A stretch of 64,000 nucleotides of DNA. Origin: Hypoxylon rubiginosum (Eukaryota; Ascomycota; Sordariomycetes; Xylariales; Hypoxylaceae). Numbering within the stretch: the stretch's first letter is position 1; each line of letters begins with the position of its first letter. This document shows, in pieces, positions 1 to 9,324 of this stretch. Position numbers and translations under genes: made by a program. The notes below the pieces were generated by a model that was not told the origin of the DNA, searched no databases, and saw only the letters and a list, made by a program, of their open reading frames with translations. The stretch is from contig CADCXA010000011.1 of NCBI GenBank assembly GCA_902806565.1, forward strand, positions 62,001 to 126,000. The letters are read 5' to 3'.

Positions 1-265
1 TTGAATTACCACATTCGTGCATAAGCTGCGAAAATCATAGAGGGGGAAGTCCGAAATGTCTCGCGGCGCCGTGGAGAGGGCCGAAAGGCGTTGGCGTTTG
101 TCCGTAAACTACCTCCTATTAATATTCCGATCTTGCGCAGAGATTCGTCCGAAAATGACTGTAAAACATTCATAAAGAAATCTCCTGTTTCACGATATAC
201 CGATTTCTCAACCAGTTAACAAACACCACACCTTCGATTATCAGCCTAGCACAATCCCTACCACC

Positions 266-679
266 ATGCCTTACTCCATCTTATTCTTCGTCACCCGCAA
301 GCAGGGCATCTCCATGGAGGAGTTCAAGGCGCACTACGAGAACATCCACATGCCGCTGCTGAAGGAGGTCGCGGGCCCGCACTTCCCGCTGGCGCACACC
401 CGGCGCTACATCCACCGCGCCGAGGGGGGGCAGGCCGAGGGCACCACGCGGAACGCGAGCACCCCGGCGCAGGTGCTGCTCGGCACGCAAGCCGACTTTG
501 ATTATGACGCCATCATCGAGCTGACGTTCGCGAGCGAGGCCGCCTTCAAGGAGTTCTTCCAGTTTGTGCACACGCCCGAGAAGGCCGCCAGGGTTACGTC
601 CGAGGAGGACAAGTTCATCGACCGCTCTCTGATGCGCGGCGTCCTTCTAGGCGAGGTTGTCACTACTAAGAATGAGTAA
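266..679 (+). CDS. EthD-domain protein
   Basis: A single-exon gene of 137 codons with a good fungal start context (ACCACC before the ATG). The start MPYSILFFVTRKQG and the following HYENIHMPLLKE stretch are typical of EthD-type dimeric alpha/beta-barrel proteins, as is a conserved Asp/Tyr-rich middle (DFDYDAIIEL) followed by an F-rich helix (FKEFFQF). In this family the small ferredoxin-like fold dimerises. Members act in degradation of small organics or in polyketide tailoring, but many fungal members have no known substrate. No pathway gene adjoins it; the next gene downstream is an SMP-30-like propeller. It has no signal peptide, so it is probably cytosolic. The family call is good and the reaction is unknown. 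Confidence 0.75.
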   Translation: MPYSILFFVTRKQGISMEEFKAHYENIHMPLLKEVAGPHFPLAHTRRYIHRAEGGQAEGTTRNASTPAQVLLGTQADFDYDAIIELTFASEAAFKEFFQFVHTPEKAARVTSEEDKFIDRSLMRGVLLGEVVTTKNE

Positions 680-879
680 AGGTTTAGCTCGGATCTGTCG
701 AGCTAACTTTGGGGTATTTATCCGAAGCTTGTTATAAGGCTGTCTCATTTTGAAACTAAGATTTTGACGATTTCGGCTAGCTACAGATACGGGAAGTGGT
801 CAGTGGCCTTGAAATAGAAAATATAGATATTTCACTAAAAGAGAAAAAAGAAAAGAAGAAAAAATCCCCTGTGATTCTA
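680..879. other. intergenic, no gene seen
   Basis: This is the 3' flank of the EthD-like gene. A purine-rich stretch near 838-865 resembles the one at 3010-3035 downstream of the ankyrin gene, so the duplication described at 880-1156 may begin here. Confidence 0.4.
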
Positions 880-1156
880 TAGAATCCTTCGAAATATTGT
901 CTTCTTGCGCGATTCCATCCCAGAGTCTCTTCTAACACCCGCCTTACACCAGGTGTCGAAAACACCAAATTTCCCAGACACACGACCCTTTCTACCCTAG
1001 CTTAGCAGGTCATTAATGTTCTACAGAAAGCTCTAGGATACTTTTCAATCGTCGTATTAATCCTCGTCCTAGCTGTAGTATTCATCATCATCTTCGTCCT
1101 CGTCCTCCGTCATCATTTCCTCATGTGATGAAAAGGGCCGTTTCATACGCGGGACG
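880..1156 (-). pseudogene. decayed copy of the 3' end of the HeLo-like/ankyrin gene
   Basis: This stretch matches 3060-3335, the 3' flank and last codons of the ankyrin gene. Shared landmarks include TCTTCTAACACCCGCCTTAC, then TTTCAATCGTCGTA at the stop codon, then the ATTCATCATCATC acidic-tail codons, then TTTCATACGCGGG. Read on the minus strand, the acidic C-terminus has two in-frame stops (TAG and TAA) where the intact gene has Tyr and Glu codons, and about 20 bases just upstream are missing. The stops are transversions, so this looks like ordinary decay and not RIP. Homology fades past about 1156. It is a truncated relic of a tandem or segmental duplication. Confidence 0.75.
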
Positions 1157-1363
1157 TAGCAAGGGAGCAGGCAGGGTTGACCGTTCATACATATTGGCCA
1201 ACCGCAACCCCATATGCTACATGAACAGTGGCTTGAATTTACCTACCTATGAGGTAATGAACGAATTTCCGTTTCCAACAACTAATCGATGGCAAACACG
1301 TACAAAGCAGTCCATGTCGCACCATGTAAGGGAGACTGATATATGCTATGTGCACTTCGTAAA

Positions 1364-2344
1364 ATGCGTTATATAATCCTGTTTCTCTCCTTGTGTCTAA
1401 TTTATCTGTCAGTTACCAACCTAGGTAGTAAAGCTGAATTCATCATGGCCGAAATTCATGCTACCCAACTGTTCGAATTCAAAAACACCTTTATTGAGAA
1501 TCTCCATACGCTCCCAGATGGAAGCATCCTCCTCACTACATTCGGTTCGGGCGATTTGTGGGCTCTGAACCCTGACGCCTCCCCCGCAACGATCAGAAAA
1601 GTCGCTACATTAGACGGCAGCACAGGCTTATCAGGTATTGCATCGCTCGGAAATGGTCTCTACGCCGTAAGCGGCGGAGAACACTCGTTGTTCAACTTTA
1701 CCAAGGGTAGCATGAAAGTTTACGTCGTGTCCGTCGCAGGCGAAGGTCAGGAGGGTGAGGTGATTGATAGCATCCCAGTGGCGGACACGAACATGATGAA
1801 CGGCATGACTTCGCTACCCAGCCGGCCGTATGTGGTATTCTCCGCCGATTCTATCGGCGGACGCATTCTCCAAATCGATACACGGGCTAGGAAAGTCTCC
1901 GTCGCGTTGGAGGATGCCGCGCTAGGACCCGGTCGTGATGCGGTTGTGCCGCTCGGTGTCAACGGCCTAAGAATTAAAGGCGACTACGTGTACTTCACCA
2001 ACTCGGCACAAGGCACTTTTGGTCGCTTCCCAATCGACAGCAATGGGAAGAACACGGGCTCGGTGGAAATCATTTCCCGGTTGGATAAGCCAGCCAGTAT
2101 AACATACGCATATGACGATTTCGCATTTGATCTCGATGGCAATGCCTACGTTACGCTGCATTCTTCTGCCGTCAACAAAATAACTCCGGACGGCATACAG
2201 ACAACCTTTGCAGGAGGAAGCACAAGCGCAATATTTAAAGAACCTACATCGGTTGCATTGGCGAATGACGGGAAGTCTATCTACGTCTCAACGGGAGGCG
2301 ACAAAACATGCGGGGGTCAAGTCATTCAAATTGGCATTCACTAG
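1364..2344 (+). CDS. SMP-30/gluconolactonase-like secreted beta-propeller protein
   Basis: An open frame of 326 codons from the ATG at 1364. That start gives a signal-peptide-like N-terminus (basic MR, then IILFLSLCLIYLSV). A start at 1343 adds seven residues, and one at 1445 (MAEIHATQ) would remove the signal. The body shows recurring blade motifs: LPDGSILLTTFGSGDLWAL, GLSGIASLGNGLYAVSGG, GVNGLRIKGDYVYFTNSA, DFAFDLDGNAYVTLH and ALANDGKSIYVSTGG. This is the pattern of fungal six-bladed SMP-30/NHL-like propellers. Known family members are lactonases or strictosidine-synthase-like enzymes; most fungal secreted members are uncharacterised. The Asn/Asp pattern suits a metal site, but I cannot assign catalytic residues with certainty. 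No introns are needed. Confidence 0.7.
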   Translation: MRYIILFLSLCLIYLSVTNLGSKAEFIMAEIHATQLFEFKNTFIENLHTLPDGSILLTTFGSGDLWALNPDASPATIRKVATLDGSTGLSGIASLGNGLYAVSGGEHSLFNFTKGSMKVYVVSVAGEGQEGEVIDSIPVADTNMMNGMTSLPSRPYVVFSADSIGGRILQIDTRARKVSVALEDAALGPGRDAVVPLGVNGLRIKGDYVYFTNSAQGTFGRFPIDSNGKNTGSVEIISRLDKPASITYAYDDFAFDLDGNAYVTLHSSAVNKITPDGIQTTFAGGSTSAIFKEPTSVALANDGKSIYVSTGGDKTCGGQVIQIGIH

Positions 2345-2518
2345 ATACCTACCGTTAAGTATGTAGATGAAGAATTAACCGGTAAAATGCATCGCATAAA
2401 AGTCAAGTTTTGAAATAGTACCGGATGCCTCCTGAAAATATTACGTAAGGTGCAAGTTCCAGCTGATTTACATGTGCAGGGTAGGTTACACACAGTCTTA
2501 GGTACATTAAAAACGGTA

Positions 2519-2979
2519 ATGTGGGAGCAGATGTGTACCATTTGCCGCGGCTACGCTATCAGAGGCATCGAGACAATCTCGGAGCTGGACCGCCATCAAG
2601 GAACAAGCAAGCCGTTCCGCTTCATTTACATTAGCGGAGCGAATAGTGAACGTGATCTGGCAAAGAAGCTATGAGTCCTAGGTGACTACTGTCTAATGCG
2701 CGTACGTCTAAGTGAAGATTTCCCTCATCCTAAGGTCGTATAAGCTTGCTAAATCGGCATTCCATCTAGAGTGAGAACGAGTTACGCATCCTCGCATATG
2801 CGCAACAGTCCAGAGGCAAAGTCGAAATATACATCTCGAAACCAGGACTCGTCGAGGAAGAGGGAAAGACAAGCCTATTACGCAAGATGGAAAAGACGAT
2901 CGGACGCACTCTGATAGGTCTTCCCAAAATTCATGTTCGCGAGATATCTGCAACCCTCTTAGACCAAGCCGTAGGTTAA
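2519..2979 (+). pseudogene. relic of an NAD(P)-dependent epimerase-like gene (C-terminal half)
   Basis: A reading frame from 2519 carries KPFRFIYISGANSERDLAKKL, which resembles the FRFxYxSG...ERD segment of fungal NAD(P)-binding epimerase/dehydratase-like proteins. It then hits TGA at 2672-2674, where the family has an aromatic (Trp) before LGDY; TGG to TGA is one G-to-A change. The same frame continues VLGDYCLMR to 2701. A clean intron (GTACGT...CATCTAG, 2702-2769) follows, then 70 codons including KPGLVEEEG and IGRTLIGLPKIHVREISATLL, ending at TAA 2977-2979. The N-terminal Rossmann half with its glycine motif is absent upstream. The broken frame plus the missing half makes this a pseudogene. 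Family naming is from motif memory only. Confidence 0.6.
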
Positions 2980-3204
2980 ATGGGTTTCAAAAGGATACGC
3001 TGTTTAACGAGAGAAAAGGAAAAAGGAGAAAATATCCTTCGCTTCTATTATCTTATATAATTCCATGTCGTCCCATAATCTCTTCTAACACCCGCCTTAC
3101 AACACTAAGCAAGTATCAAAAACGCCAAATTTTCTAGACACACAACCCTTTTTACCCTGGCTTAGCACGCGATTGATATTCTTCAGGGCGCTCTAATATA
3201 CCTT
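2980..3204. other. 3' flank of the ankyrin gene
   Basis: This is the 3' untranslated and flanking region of the minus-strand ankyrin gene. The part from about 3060 is repeated at about 880-1045. Confidence 0.5.
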
Positions 3205-6200
3205 TCAATCGTCGTACTCATCTTCGTCGTAGCTATAGTATTCATCATCATCATCATCGTCCTCCTCCGTTGTCATTTCCTCCTGTGATGAAAATGGCCT
3301 CTTAAGCTCACGCATGACCTGTTTCATACGCGGGGTCCAGCGGTCTCGGATGAAATCAGAAAGTGAGCAAGATCCACGTAAAAAGTGTTCCGTGAACTCA
3401 GCGACTAAATCGTCTAACCTGCAAAGCAGCTCGTGGTCTTCTTTCCGCACCTCTCCATGATTTTCCCCGTAGCTCTCCAAGTCACTCAGACTGGGATCGT
3501 TGTCCAAGTTTATACAACAAGTGTGTCTAAGTCCACGAAGCTGAGTGGGCATATTGAACATCAGGCAGGAAAATGTGAATGCTCGTAAGACAGCTTCGGT
3601 GATGACGCCGAATTCGTCCTTTTTGATGATGGGATCGAGCACTTTCTTGCAAATCCACATAGCGTTCTTGTAGTATCCTGAACCGCTGCCATACGAGGTC
3701 CTGTCCCTCTCAAAATATGAGTTCAGGAATACCGTGATAGGGTAACAGCCATCAGAGGATCCCGAACAACCGCATTTACATCCATCTCCGATTGGTGACT
3801 TCAGGAAAAGCTTGACACAGTCAAGTTCTAATCTTTCTTCATACAATCCATACATTCGATTCTCAGAGACAGCCCACTCGAGTATCTTTGGTAACAAGTG
3901 TGCAACTGTGCGTTTTGGCAGGATATCGGCATCCACGGCGATGATGGATTTGTATGGCACCAGGTTGGTATAACTAGCTCCATGCGCGATAAGCCAGTTG
4001 ATGTAAAAAATAAAATGTGAAAGTCCTTCTAAGGCAGATTTCATAAGCGGAGTTTGGCCATCCCAATGCTCGTCTAAGTCCCGGAACCCTAATTCGAACG
4101 CCTTCTCGGCTAGCGAGGGGTGTCTGATGAAGTGGTATATCGTTGCGCCACTTCGATCGCTAAGTCGATAGTCATCAAGCTGCATATTATACTTCTGGTA
4201 AGGAAATATGCCCCTTCTTTCGAGTTTGACAATCACTTCACCTGCCTTGAGGTCGAGTACAGAGGAGTCATATTTCCCGGAAAGCTTCATCTCCGGAATA
4301 TGCTCGAATAGTAATGCTTTCAATCTGTCGCGCCACATCTTGATGTGTTCCAACATGGTGGAAATAGCTTTCCGTGTGGAACCAAAATTTCCTAAGAGTT
4401 CGTGGACGTCTCCATACGCAAGGTGGCAGCCGGCTTCTAGCAGAATCTTAACTGGCTCGTCGCAAGTGCAGGAATCGGTGCCCTCGCAGTCCTGTGTCCA
4501 TCTTTTGGGGCATGTTAATCTACTCTGCTGCATTGCAAGCACGAATGGGGATTCGCCGTCATATTCACTATTGACATCTAAAGTTGGTATTATTTCGAGG
4601 AGTAGTTTCAAGCCTGTCGGCCAACCAATCGTCATGTGGGCAAGTGTCGGCCCATTGGCTCTCTCTATTTGTGAACTTGCCAGTGGATCTCGGAGTAAGT
4701 AGCGTAAGTCGTTCTCATTGCGATGCAACAAAGCTGTGTAAAATGGACTATCAAAACCAAGAGCTGTGGCTATAGTTAGCACACAGTTGAATTGAAAGGT
4801 AAAACCCGTTAAGTCAGTATACTATGGGTCGTACCTACCTTCAGCTACTATTTTTGACTCAGCTAAGGAATCTCTAAAACGAAGAAGGTCGAATTGATTC
4901 ACAGTTGTGTCACCTGATGTTTCGCGAAGTAGCAAATTCGCTACTATGTCTTCGGAAATGAACCTTCTTGCCTGAGTTGAAAAACTTGAAATAGTTGAAA
5001 CATCAAATGTGTAGCATCGCTTAAAGCACAAGTCGACGATAGAGCTAGTAACTTAGTAAAAAGTCTAGTAACAAGTCTTTGAATAATCATAACCAACGAA
5101 GGTGGGACTCACTGGGAGGTAGTCAGTTCGGCAGGTGTGCTGCAGGGAATGCCTAAGCCCAACAACGCCTGGAGAAGGTCATGTAGATTGTACAATCCGT
5201 CCATCCCATTGAAAAAGTGATACTCGGCCAAAGCCTACCCATCTATTTAGTAAGTGAACTAAAACAGGAAGGTATAAGTGACCCACTTGGCGAAATACTC
5301 TATGTATTGCTGTATACCCATTTTCATCCACATCAGTCGGTAAGGCAGCACCGCTTCCAAATATTTGCCGCAGTTTTGATATTCCAATGTGAAGGATTTC
5401 TTGAAAATTCGAGACGCTTAAGGAAGAGGGATCTAGTATATCCGCGTCTATTAATTCACCAATTTGATCCCCTTCTTGAAGTGCCTCAGTCCACGTTCTC
5501 TCAAGATACTTGTTACGGACCACATTAGTCAACGCATTGACGACACGGAAAGCTGGTGATTGTTCTTGATCGACTATTCCGAAGTATCGAATTGTAGGAC
5601 TTATACTTCTCCCGCTAGCACCACACGTCATGTATAGGCTCACGGAAATCGCAGTAGACGAGTATCGATGTAAGCCGGCGATGAGGAAACCAAATCTTCG
5701 TTGGTGCACCAATGTCCATGGTTGGAAAAGGGGGCACCATGGCTTATGCCTTGATTCTGTGATCGTCTCTTCAAAGGTTGGGAGTAGGAGCCAACGGGAT
5801 GACTTGCGAGTAATATGACGTTGGGGCCGGCAATTGCAAGAGAAGAGGTCCTGTGCGTTTCGACTCGTTGCTGTGGTAGAGTCTTGTCGACCACTATCCT
5901 GGGGATTAGTTGTGGCATAGCCAGATGGAGTCGTTAAACTCAAGTTGGCTGTGTCACTGGCTGTTCTCAGCAACGCTGGTTTGGCGACCATCATACTGGT
6001 AACCGTTCTATGTAAGGTTTCACTATTGGGTGAAGATCCTTGATTTTTCATAGCAAATTCTGCGATTTGTACTAGCTTCAAAACGTCGGCATGAACAGAC
6101 TGTATGCTGGGGGTAATACGTAAGGCTTGCTCTGCTATTTGAGAGGTCGAGTATTCAATAGTTTGAAGCCTTGAATCAAGTTTCGACTGCACATCTGCCT

Positions 6201-6864
6201 GCCTTATTATATCTGCTGCTTGTGCCGCCTGGATGTGGTGTACGTTCGCGTTAACGGCGTCGAGTTGGGGACTTATCGTCGTAATCGTGTCACCGATATT
6301 TGTTACTTTCGCGTCGATGACGGAGGACATGTTTCTTGAGAAGTTAGCTTATCTGTTTATATCCTAGGTCCTACTCCTATCTAGTTCAGGAGTACATAGG
6401 ATCTGCCTATCTAGTAAACACACTTACAATCCGAGGCCATGCATTGCGATGAGTAGATTATTGATAATCTTTTCAAGAGTAGAGTCCAATCTATATATAT
6501 CGGATAGGCGAAACGGAAATGCGAGCTTCTTCTTTTTCTCCTTCACCTTTTCTATCAGATTGGTTGGGTCTGACGGCTTGTTTTCTTCGAGCTGATCATG
6601 GAGAGCTTGCAGGTCAGTCTGTACTTCTTGTAAAGACGACACCACGGCATTGGCTGGTTCTGGGTGTTGGCTCTCTAACGTAGGGATGATTGATTCGACG
6701 GTGCCAAGAGACTGTTGAAGTAGTTGGAGACGCTTTAGGGCCTTCTCGACGAGCTTGTCGCGAGATTTGTAGGTGTCAAGATACTCTTTCAGACCCCCAT
6801 AGACCTGTAAGCCAAGAGACACGACACCAACGACTGTGCCCAAGAGGCCGACAGGCTCAGCCAT
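3205..6864 (-). CDS. HeLo-like N-terminal domain / ankyrin-type protein (STAND-associated family)
   Basis: Five exons join in phase by eye: 6864-6428, 6334-5287, 5234-5113, 5044-4839 and 4769-3205, giving 1125 codons. The introns have GT...AG ends and branch points such as GCTAAC at 6345. Residues 1-145 start MAEPVGLLGTVVGVVSLGLQ with glycine spacing, then helical heptads; this resembles the fungal HeLo-like N-terminal domain of STAND proteins. A coiled-coil-like stretch follows (residues 150-230). Next comes a Cys/Arg/His-rich segment (SCNCRPQRHITRK) and ankyrin-like repeats (DVDENGYTAIHRVFR, NLHDLLQALLGLGIP, GQTPLMKSALEG). The protein ends in a strongly acidic Asp/Glu/Tyr tail. There is no NACHT or NB-ARC P-loop, so this is not a full NLR. 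It lies head to head with the HET gene at 7283. Known HeLo-type domains act in membrane-targeted cell death; that role here is inference. Confidence 0.75.
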
Positions 6865-7282
6865 GGCTGCAGATAGGTATGATCTATTTGGAATCGACTA
6901 ACAAAGAGAATACCAATATTCCAAGTTGACTCGCAAGAAAAGCAATAGAGAAGATAAAATTACTAGGGGAACACATGCGCGAGAAGATGGGCAATGCAGG
7001 AAGAAATGAACTGCGAATCGACCCCCGCTTGCGGAGGGAAATAGGAAAACGATAAAGTCAGGCTCTAGCCACGGGCAACAGACGGCTGAGGGCTGATCAT
7101 TTAACGCTGGTGAGCTGGCAGAAGGCGATGCACTACTAAGCCACCACCATGTATACCACCCACCTCCGCAGGCCGAATCGCCGGCCTAAATGTTTTTAAC
7201 CAATTACTTTTCTCACTAAATGTGCTACTTGAATGCTAGCAACGCCACAATATCTGCACAACACCTCTTCATAGCCGTACTA
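6865..7282. promoter_or_regulatory. shared divergent promoter region between ankyrin and HET genes
   Basis: The 418 bases between the start of the minus-strand HeLo-like/ankyrin gene and the ATG of the plus-strand HET gene must hold both promoters. I see no unambiguous TATA box. AT-rich patches occur near 6950 and 7190. No other ORF of note is present. Confidence 0.5.
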
Positions 7283-9324
7283 ATGTTATGTCAAGTCTGC
7301 AAGGGAGGATTGGAAAACATGGGGAAGGCCACTCTGCTTTACTTTTACGAAGGAGAACGGCCTATATATGGGCACCATCGGGATAGGGAATCCTTCGATC
7401 GTTCTGCATTGCAGGGATGCGTTATGTGCAGTGACTTTCCCTTTCACGACCCCCGAGATGACCAGGGCAAGAACGAGAGAGACCATGGCTTCTTTTCGAC
7501 TTTTTGGGTGTCCTATGAAGGATATAACCGATGTATGAACGTTAGCTCAGATCGTGGGTCAAAGATGATCTTACTAGTGCAGCTTCAAGATAAGGCTCTG
7601 CTCCTGTCATCTGTCAATCGCGAAATTTACAGAGAGTTCTAGAACCACCATTCATTAAGGACACTCTAAACTTCAATATTGGATGTTCAACTGATTCCAT
7701 GCGGACATGGTCGATGATTTTTGACTGGATGAAGACATGTTCACAGCTTCATGATCGATGCAAGAGAAAAATTGAGGGTGACAGATATATGCCGACACGC
7801 TTGCTTAAGATATCCAAACATCAGTCGTCGGTGTCCCGGAGCCACCTCTCCTTTCAGTTAGTAGGAGGAAGCCAACGCCCTCGAGGATCATCATACGTAA
7901 CTCTGAGTTACCGCTGGGGTAGTAAACACTTAGAAAAGAGCCTTCGACTCCTGCAGTCGACAGCAGCCAGATTAGGAGAGCCAACTTCGATCCACCATTT
8001 ACCGAAGACATTAAGAGATGCAATGGATATTGCAGATCGCTTTGGTATTCACTATATTTGGATCGACCGACTTTGCATTTATCAGGATTCGATAGAGGAC
8101 TGGCATAGAGAAGCCGGGATGATGCAGGATGTCTATCGGAACGCCTCGTTCTGTATCTCTGCACTGGGTGCCACAGATGACGAAGGTGGCTGCTTCTTCC
8201 CCCGCGATCCGGCTTTGGTTGCTCCTACAACTATTAAGTTGAGTGGGGTAGATGAAATCTACAGGGCCGATCTTGAAGATACGGCGTGGTGTACGGCATT
8301 CCAGCATGAACCTCTCATTGAACGAGCCTGGGTTTTGCAAGAGAGACTCATGTCCCGCCGGACTATCCATTTCGGAAGTAGGCAAGTCTTCTGGGAATGT
8401 TCGGAGGCACATGCGTGTGAAACGCACCCTGAAGGCTTTGGGGAGTTCTCTCCTATGGCTGAGTCCTCCGGTACGAAGAGTGATGAGCGACAGAAGACCT
8501 CCGACTCTTCGCTGTGGAAGCAGCTCATCGCCACACCAACAATTCCAGGCACCACAAAAGATCCTCATGCACGAATTCATGCCGACTGGGGTGCTGTCGT
8601 AAGCCTATATTCGGACACTAGACTGACCATTTCTAGTGACAAACTAGTAGCGGTGTCCGGTCTGGCGAAAGACGTGCGAAGAGCATTGCAGTCCCTCAAA
8701 CCCGGACAGCATCGATATCTTGCGGGGCTCTGGGAAGAAGTCCTCATGGAGACACTGGTGTGGTGCGTGAAAGTTGAGTCCCCTGCGGAGCGAGTAGCCA
8801 GCTATCGGGCACCCTCCTGGTCTTGGGCTAGTCTCGACGGTCGTCTATTCATGCCAGACGCATTCCATCAAGATACGATGGAGCTGAGCTCCCTCAAATC
8901 CGCCGACATGAAATTCATCAGCGAAGACGACACGAGAGAAATCAAGAGTGGAATCCTAACGCTCGATGGGCCAACCTGTCTCGTCGAGGCTAGTATCTTA
9001 TCCAGCAACCGAGCCTCAGCAAATACATTTAGACATGGTGAAGATCACCGTGTAGTTGAATTCCGCAAGGCCGACCAAAGTTGGCTACCTGGACCAGTAG
9101 TCATCTTTGATACGATGGACGACGTCCGGGACGAGCTGTTCTGTATCTGGATAGTCGCCCAGCCGACGGCTGTAGGAGGATGGCAAACATCCGGCCTAGC
9201 ACTCCACTCTATAGACGACAGCACGTTCAATAGAGTGGGAATAGTTTACTGCTATAATTCAAGCCGGGATGAGCTAGAGGAGTTTGTCCGCAATTTCACA
9301 CGGAAAGAGATCATGGTCATTTAG
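7283..9324 (+). CDS. HET-domain protein (heterokaryon incompatibility family)
   Basis: The start at 7283 (MLCQVCKGGLENM) matches the usual Cys-pair opening of HET proteins; a start at 7220 would add 21 residues. The first frame runs to about 7640. The main frame covers 7699-9324 and is open upstream to 7594, including LEPPFIKDTL and NIGCSTDS. The two frames differ by one base, so an intron or a frameshift lies in about 7530-7640, and I could not settle the junction. The HET core is clear: YVTLSYRWG, LPKTLRDAMDIADRFGIHYIWIDRLCIYQD, DWHREAGMMQDVYRNASFCISALGA, then RAWVLQERLMSRRTIHFG. The C-terminal part (PSWSWASLDG) is also typical. HET domains trigger incompatibility cell death and are often paired with NLR-type receptors. 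The head-to-head neighbour makes a functional pair plausible. Confidence 0.8.

Noticed and set aside
5200..5240. Frameshift at the poly-T in the ankyrin gene
   Set aside because: The apparent one-base shift is explained by an intron, 5286-5235 (GTGGGT...TTACTAAATAGATGGGTAG), which restores the frame as VFRQ-ALAEYHFF.
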